Source: JAHCIE01 sp034431435
Lineage (GTDB): Bacteria > Chloroflexota > Anaerolineae > Epilineales > JAHCIE01
Direction: 5' to 3'
DNA length: 64,000 nt
Assembly (NCBI GenBank): GCA_034431435.1
Contig: DAOUDG010000059.1
Location: 86,670-150,669, forward strand
Within the stretch, counting starts at the first letter, position 1, and each line of letters starts with the position of its first letter. The notes under the pieces were generated by a model. It was not told the origin of the DNA. It made no database searches and saw only the letters and a list, made by a program, of their open reading frames with translations. Shown piece after piece: positions 59,307-64,000 of this stretch. A program made the position numbers and the translations under genes.

Positions 59307-61011
59307 AGCTGTTTCTCGTTCCCATGCCCTGCGCGTGCCGCCGCGCCGCCTGCTCGTTCTGCTCGTGGTGTTAGGCCTGCTGCTCGTGGCCGCGCTCGTG
59401 GTCCGTCTCCGCAATGGGGCAGTTCCCGCCGGCGTCATTGCGGCCTCAGGCACCATCGAGGCCGATGAGGTCAACATCGGTGTCGAGGTGGCGGGGCGGG
59501 TGGTCGCCTTGCCGCTCGACGAGGGCAACGCTGTCAAGTCGGGCGATGTGGTGGTGCGGCTCGATGATGCCGTGGCCCAGGCGCAAGTGGGGCAGGCCCG
59601 CTCTGCCCTGGATGTGGCGCGCGCCAATCTGGCCCTGATAGACGCCGGGGCGCGTAGCGAGGACGTGCGCGCCGCCGAGGCGGCCCTGACCCAGGCGACG
59701 GCGGCGCGCGCCGCCGCCGAGAAGGCGGCCGCCAATGCTCGCGCGCTGCGCGAGACGCCCCAGGATCTGATAGCGCGCATCAACCAGGCCGAGACGGCGG
59801 TCGAGGCGGCCCAGGCGCGCGTCGACCAGGTGAAAGCGGGGCCGCGGGCGGGCGACCTGGCGGCGGCGCGGGCCGCCCGCGACCAGGCGCGCAGCGCGCT
59901 GACGCAGCTAGAGACGACGACCCAGTCGCAGGTGGACATCGCCCAGCAGGCCGTGGACGCCGCCGATGGCAAGCTGGCGCTGGTGCGCCAGGGGCCGCGC
60001 GCCGAGGACATCCACGCCGCCGAACTGGCCGTGGACCAGGCGAAGAACACGCTATGGGGGGTGCAGGCAAGCCGCGACGGGATTTGCGGCGAGCAGCGGG
60101 AGTACGATAGTTATCGCTGCGACCAGGCCCAGGCCAACGCTCTGGCCGCTGAGACGGCGGTGCAGAACGCCCAGAACCAGCTGACCAAGCTGCGCAACGG
60201 CGCCCTGCCGGAGGAAGTTCAGGTCGCTGAGGCGGCCCTGTCCCAGGCGCAGTCGGACCTGGCGGCCCGCCAGGCCACCACCGCGCCCGCCCTGGCGGCC
60301 GCCCGCGCTGCCCTGCAGAGCGCGGAGGCCCGCTTGAAGGACGCGGAGACGGGGGCGACTGAGGAGGAGCGCGCTATCGCCGCGGCGAATCTCGACCAGG
60401 CCCAGCGCGGCCTGACCGACCTGCTGGCTATTCGCGATAACCCCATCGCCGCCAATAGCCAGGTGGATGCTGCCGACGGGCAGTTGGCGATAGCGAAGGC
60501 CGCCGAGGCGGGCGCACAGGCCCGACTGGACGCTCTCAAGAACGGCGCGACGAGCCAGCAAGTGGCCGTGGCGAAGGCGCAGGTGGCCCAGGCCGAGGCG
60601 GCGCTGACAGCGGCAACCGCCCAGGCGGGCAAGACGGTGGTGGTCGCGCCCCGCGACGGTGTCATCAGCCGCCGCGCCGCCCACGTCGGCGAGGCGGTGT
60701 CGCCGGGGTCGTCGCTGCTGAGCATTGCCCCCCTCGGCGACCTGAAGCTGACGGTGTTCGTGCCTGAGGACCGCATCGGCCAGGTGATGCTCAACGAGAG
60801 CGTTGACATCACCGTCGACTCCTTCCCAGGCGAGACGTTCCACGGCGCCGTGACCTTCATCTCACCCCAGGCCGAGTTCACGCCGCGCAACGTGCAGACG
60901 CAGGGTGACCGCGCCAAGACTGTCTTTGCCGTGCGGGTGCAGATCCCCAATGCTGACCAGCGTCTCAAGCCCGGCATGTTCGCCGACGCGCGCCTGGGCG
61001 CGGGGAGGTAG
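59299..61011 (+). CDS. HlyD/YbhG-type membrane fusion protein
   Basis: A 570-residue periplasmic/extracytoplasmic adaptor. One membrane segment (about 19-36, LLVLLVVLGLLLVAALVV) is followed by a biotinyl-lipoyl-like half (TIEADEVNIGVEVAGRVVAL, GNAVKSGDVVVRLDD), a very long Ala/Gln-rich coiled coil (about 90-440) with repeated A-E-A-A-L-x-Q-A heptads, and the returning half with VVVAPRDGVISRRAAHVGE and a beta-barrel (LKLTVFVPEDRIGQV). It links the ABC transporter to the outside. ATG overlaps the TetR stop codon. Confidence 0.9.
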   Translation: MSEAVSRSHALRVPPRRLLVLLVVLGLLLVAALVVRLRNGAVPAGVIAASGTIEADEVNIGVEVAGRVVALPLDEGNAVKSGDVVVRLDDAVAQAQVGQARSALDVARANLALIDAGARSEDVRAAEAALTQATAARAAAEKAAANARALRETPQDLIARINQAETAVEAAQARVDQVKAGPRAGDLAAARAARDQARSALTQLETTTQSQVDIAQQAVDAADGKLALVRQGPRAEDIHAAELAVDQAKNTLWGVQASRDGICGEQREYDSYRCDQAQANALAAETAVQNAQNQLTKLRNGALPEEVQVAEAALSQAQSDLAARQATTAPALAAARAALQSAEARLKDAETGATEEERAIAAANLDQAQRGLTDLLAIRDNPIAANSQVDAADGQLAIAKAAEAGAQARLDALKNGATSQQVAVAKAQVAQAEAALTAATAQAGKTVVVAPRDGVISRRAAHVGEAVSPGSSLLSIAPLGDLKLTVFVPEDRIGQVMLNESVDITVDSFPGETFHGAVTFISPQAEFTPRNVQTQGDRAKTVFAVRVQIPNADQRLKPGMFADARLGAGR

Positions 61012-61015
61012 TGGG

Positions 61016-62131
61016 GTGCTGGACCGAATCCGCGCCTTGATGGTCAAGGAGTTCATCCAGATCAGGCGTGACCCGCGTACCCTGGTCATCATCCTGGTGC
61101 AGCCCATGATGATGCTGTTCCTGTTCGGGTATGCCATCAACACGACCGTCGACCACATCCCGACCGTCATCGCCGATCAGGTGCGTGACCAGCGCAGCCG
61201 CGACTTCGTGCGCGCTGTCGTCAACACGGGCTACTTTGACGTTGTGGGGGATGTGCCTGACGCGGGCGTGGCGCGCTCGGCCATCGACAGTGGCGAGGCC
61301 AAGGTGGGCTTCATCATCCCACCCACGTTCGGCGCGGACACGCTGGCTGGCCGACCGGCCCAGGTGCAGGCGCTCATTGACGGCTCGGACCCCAACGTGG
61401 CCCAGACGGCCCTCCTGACCGCGAACACGCTCGCCCAGGCGCGGGGTGTGCAACTCCTGGCCGAGTCGACGGGCCGCTCGATCTCGCCACCGCTCGACCT
61501 GCGGCCGAGTATCCTCTATAACCCAGGCCTCCAGAGCGCCAACTTCATGATTCCCGGCCTGATCGGCGTCATCTTGCAGATTCAGGCCGTGCTGCTGACG
61601 GCCTTCGCCGTCGTCCGCGAGCGCGAGCGCGGCACGCTCGAGCAGTTGATCGTCACGCCCATTCGCCCAACCGAAATGATTCTCGGCAAGTTGCTGCCCT
61701 ACGTGGCCATCGCCTTCGCCCAGGTCGGGGCGACCTTGCTGATTGGCACGCTGTGGTTTGGCGTACCCATCAACGGCAGTCTGCTGCTGTTGATGCTGCT
61801 GTCCTTGCTGTTCCTGATTGGCGCGTTGGGTATGGGTCTCCTCATCTCCACCGTCTCGCGCACCCAGGCTCAAGCGATGCAGACGACCATGCTCACCATC
61901 ATGCCAGCCTTCATCATCTCGGGCTTCATGTTCCCGCGCGAGTCTATGCCTCAGGCGATTCGCCTGCTGTCCTACATTCTGCCCCTCACCTATTTCCTGG
62001 AAATTCTGCGCGGTATCATCCTCAAGGGCATTGGCCTGGAGTATCTATACGGCCAGGCCCTGGCCCTGCTGGTCTTCGCCATCGTCATCGCGGCCCTGAG
62101 CGTCATCCGCTTCAACAAGAGTCTGGAGTAG
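61016..62131 (+). CDS. ABC-2 type transporter permease
   Basis: A 371-residue membrane protein. An N-terminal helix (LVIILVQPMMMLFLFGYAI), a large extracytoplasmic domain (about 40-170), and five C-terminal membrane segments (for example IGVILQIQAVLLTAFAVV, LLMLLSLLFLIGALGMGLLI) match YbhR/YbhS. VRERERGTLEQLIVTPIRP is the ABC-2 coupling signature. GTG 61016 is set by GGAGG eight bases upstream, four bases after the adaptor gene. Confidence 0.92.
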   Translation: MLDRIRALMVKEFIQIRRDPRTLVIILVQPMMMLFLFGYAINTTVDHIPTVIADQVRDQRSRDFVRAVVNTGYFDVVGDVPDAGVARSAIDSGEAKVGFIIPPTFGADTLAGRPAQVQALIDGSDPNVAQTALLTANTLAQARGVQLLAESTGRSISPPLDLRPSILYNPGLQSANFMIPGLIGVILQIQAVLLTAFAVVRERERGTLEQLIVTPIRPTEMILGKLLPYVAIAFAQVGATLLIGTLWFGVPINGSLLLLMLLSLLFLIGALGMGLLISTVSRTQAQAMQTTMLTIMPAFIISGFMFPRESMPQAIRLLSYILPLTYFLEILRGIILKGIGLEYLYGQALALLVFAIVIAALSVIRFNKSLE

Positions 62132-62133
62132 TC

Positions 62134-63096
62134 ATGGCGGCTGCGCTGCCCGAGGGGACGGTTGCGATCCACACCCAGGCGCTGACGAAGCGCTTCGGGG
62201 CTGTGACGGCGGTAGATGGCCTTGACCTGGATGTGCGAGCGGGCGAGATTCTCGGCCTGGTTGGGCCTGACGGTGCGGGCAAGACGACCACGCTACGCAT
62301 GCTGGCCGGGGTGATCGTGCCGACGGGGGGCAGCGCGACCGTGCTGGGCAGCGATGTCGTACGGGATGGCGACCGCATGCGGCGGCAGGTGGGCTACGTC
62401 GCGCAGCGCTTCTCGCTATACGGCGACCTCACGGTGGAGGAGAACATCCGCTTCTTCGCACGGGTCTATGGCCTGAAGCGCAGCGAGTGGACGACCTGGG
62501 CGGAGGAGATACTGGCCTTCAGTGGCCTGGCCGAGTTTCAGCAGCGGTTGGCCGACGACCTGTCGGGCGGCATGCGGCAGAAGCTGGCCCTGTCGTGCGC
62601 GCTGATTCACCGCCCCCGCGTGCTGCTGCTCGACGAACCGACGGCGGGTGTCGACCCGGTCTCGCGCCGCGACCTGTGGCGTATCCTGTACCGCCTGCAA
62701 GCCGACGGCTACACGGTGCTGCTCTCGACCGCCTACCTCGACGAGGCGGAGCGTTGCCATCGCGTGGGTTTCCTGGGACAGGGGCGGCTGATGGCCCTGG
62801 GCACGCCCGATGCGTTGCGCGCCCAACTGCCCAACACGCTGGTGGAGATTACCCTCGCCCTGCCTACGCCGGAGGGTTTGCGCCGCGCCCGCGACCTGGC
62901 GCGGCTCGCTCCGGTGACGCGGGGCGCGCAACTGTTCGGCGACCGTCTGCATGTCCTCGTCGATAGCCCTGCCGACGTGGAGGATGTGGTGCGACAGGTT
63001 GCCAGTGGGGTGGCGATTCGCCACGTCGCGGCAACGCCGCCCACCCTGGAAGACGTGTTTCTTGCGGCGCGGCGCGCGCCGGAGGAGGACACATGA
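62134..63096 (+). CDS. ABC transporter ATP-binding protein (first)
   Basis: A 320-residue ATPase. Walker A GPDGAGKTTT (Asp replaces the usual Asn, as in the first half of YbhF), Q-loop YVAQRFSLY, signature DLSGGMRQKLALS, Walker B VLLLDEPTAGVD and the H-loop position, where LLSTAYLDEAERC carries Ala-Tyr instead of His-Tyr. The C-terminal 90 residues are the accessory domain of drug-export ATPases. Its stop codon overlaps the next ATPase gene (ATGA). Confidence 0.92.
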   Translation: MAAALPEGTVAIHTQALTKRFGAVTAVDGLDLDVRAGEILGLVGPDGAGKTTTLRMLAGVIVPTGGSATVLGSDVVRDGDRMRRQVGYVAQRFSLYGDLTVEENIRFFARVYGLKRSEWTTWAEEILAFSGLAEFQQRLADDLSGGMRQKLALSCALIHRPRVLLLDEPTAGVDPVSRRDLWRILYRLQADGYTVLLSTAYLDEAERCHRVGFLGQGRLMALGTPDALRAQLPNTLVEITLALPTPEGLRRARDLARLAPVTRGAQLFGDRLHVLVDSPADVEDVVRQVASGVAIRHVAATPPTLEDVFLAARRAPEEDT

Positions 63097-64000
63097 GCGC
63101 GGCGAATGGCCTGGCCGTCGCGACGGCGGAACTGACCAGGCAGTTCGGCGATTTCATCGCCGTCGACCACGTCACGTTCGACGTGGAGAGGGGGGAGGTA
63201 TTTGGCTTCCTGGGGCCGAACGGGTCGGGGAAGACGACCACCATCCGCATGCTGTGCGGCATCCTCCCGCCTACCAGCGGGTCGGCGCAGGTCTTGGGGC
63301 TGGACGTGGTCCGCGACAGTGAGCGCATCAAGCACGAGATCGGTTACATGAGCCAGAAGTTCGCCCTGTACAACGATCTGACCGTGCGCGAGAACCTGTC
63401 CTTCTATGCGCGCGTCTACGGTGTGCCGCGCGGGGAACGGTCGGCGCGCATCGACGCCATGCTCGATCGCTTCGACCTGGCCGCCACCCATCATACCCTG
63501 GTCAATGACTTGCCCAGTGGCCTGCGCCAACGGGTGGCCTTCGCTGCCGCCGCCATCCACCAGCCGTCGATTCTCTTCCTCGACGAACCGACGGCGGCCG
63601 TCGACCCGGCGGCGCGGCGTGGCTTCTGGGACATGATCTACGACACGGCCGCCAGCGGCACGACCGTCTTCGTCAGCACCCACTACATGGACGAGGCCGA
63701 GTATTGCCACCGCCTGGCGTTCATGAGCCGTGGCAAGCTCATTGCCTACGACTCGCCCGCCGCCATCCGCCAATCCCTCGGCGCGGACATGGTCGAGGTG
63801 GACGCGACGCCCGCGTCGGTGGCCCTCGACGCCCTGGTAGGGCAACCCTGGGTGCGCGCCGCCACCCTCATGGGCGTGCGGCTGCACGTCATGCTTCAAC
63901 CCGGTGTGCCCCATGAGCGCGTCCGCGAGCATCTGACGAGCGCGGGCGTCACCGTTGCCTCGGTGGAACCCACCACCCCCTCGCTGGAAGATGCCTTCGT
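63093..64000 (+). CDS. ABC transporter ATP-binding protein (second, 3' end cut by window)
   Basis: At least 302 residues of a second ATPase; the frame is open to the last base. Walker A GPNGSGKTTT, Q-loop YMSQKFALY, Walker B ILFLDEPTAAVD and H-loop FVSTHYMDEAEYC are intact, but the signature reads DLPSGLRQRVAF instead of LSGG(M/Q). With the first ATPase, which has a normal signature but lacks the H-loop His, it forms an asymmetric pair equivalent to the two halves of YbhF. Part of the TetR-HlyD-ABC efflux operon; a second permease may follow outside the window. Confidence 0.92.
   Translation, partial: MSAANGLAVATAELTRQFGDFIAVDHVTFDVERGEVFGFLGPNGSGKTTTIRMLCGILPPTSGSAQVLGLDVVRDSERIKHEIGYMSQKFALYNDLTVRENLSFYARVYGVPRGERSARIDAMLDRFDLAATHHTLVNDLPSGLRQRVAFAAAAIHQPSILFLDEPTAAVDPAARRGFWDMIYDTAASGTTVFVSTHYMDEAEYCHRLAFMSRGKLIAYDSPAAIRQSLGADMVEVDATPASVALDALVGQPWVRAATLMGVRLHVMLQPGVPHERVREHLTSAGVTVASVEPTTPSLEDAF

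Overview
The window is a GC-rich (by eye mid-60s % GC) bacterial chromosome segment with about 53 genes, tightly packed and often overlapping by 4 bases (ATGA or GTGA junctions). Secreted proteins with Thr/Pro linkers of the TPTATPTP type, a homocysteine methyltransferase-MTHFR fusion, an alpha/beta hydrolase-cyclase fusion and cohesin/dockerin modules outside a cellulosome together suggest a Chloroflexota-like organism. This taxonomic call is an inference from gene content, not from a marker tree. No rRNA, tRNA, CRISPR array or insertion sequence was recognised.

Layout. 1-1.9 kb: the end of a diversity-generating retroelement (DGR), made of reverse transcriptase, Avd and an Asn-codon-rich template repeat; the variable target gene is not in the window. 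1.9-6.1 kb: amidinotransferase-family hydrolase, thioesterase, a secreted META-domain protein and a lipoprotein. 6.2-12 kb: sulfatase, hydrolase-cyclase fusion, endonuclease IV-like TIM barrel and FAD oxidoreductase. 12.1-23.1 kb: mostly housekeeping genes (metH/metF-like fusion, moaD, moaE, pepA, lipA, methyltransferase, AidB-like dehydrogenase, PHP phosphoesterase, MFS transporter, tsaD).

23.2-35.5 kb: a catabolic locus organised around a GntR/FadR regulator. The leftward arm carries SDR, HpcH aldolase, DapA-family lyase, two coupled amidohydrolase-fold proteins, an RraA-like protein and an aldo/keto reductase. The rightward arm carries the regulator, a peptide-type ABC binding protein, two permeases, a second DapA-family protein and a second SDR. 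Together they look like uptake and stepwise cleavage of a carboxylated or polyhydroxylated compound whose identity cannot be read from sequence.

35.5-51.6 kb: cell-surface and signalling genes, including a five-repeat Gmad2-like/META secreted protein, an uncharacterised 595-residue protein, a NarL-type two-component pair, a DmpA-type peptidase, a giant 2066-residue cohesin/dockerin protein, a Gfo/Idh oxidoreductase and a paralogue of the first secreted protein. 51.8-55.3 kb: acyl-CoA dehydrogenase, CaiB CoA-transferase and thiolase. 55.4-58.2 kb: ECF sigma/anti-sigma pair, Bcp peroxiredoxin and a radical SAM enzyme. 58.4-64 kb: an efflux operon with a tandem-HTH TetR regulator, HlyD-type adaptor, ABC-2 permease and two ATPases (the last cut by the window end), parallel in content to the E. 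coli cecR-ybhGFSR genes.

The strongest leads are the DGR, the secreted WPH/YPVW module family found in two genes, the giant cohesin-dockerin protein with an internal duplication, the tandem-HTH TetR regulator, and the amidohydrolase pair in which one partner has lost its metal ligands.
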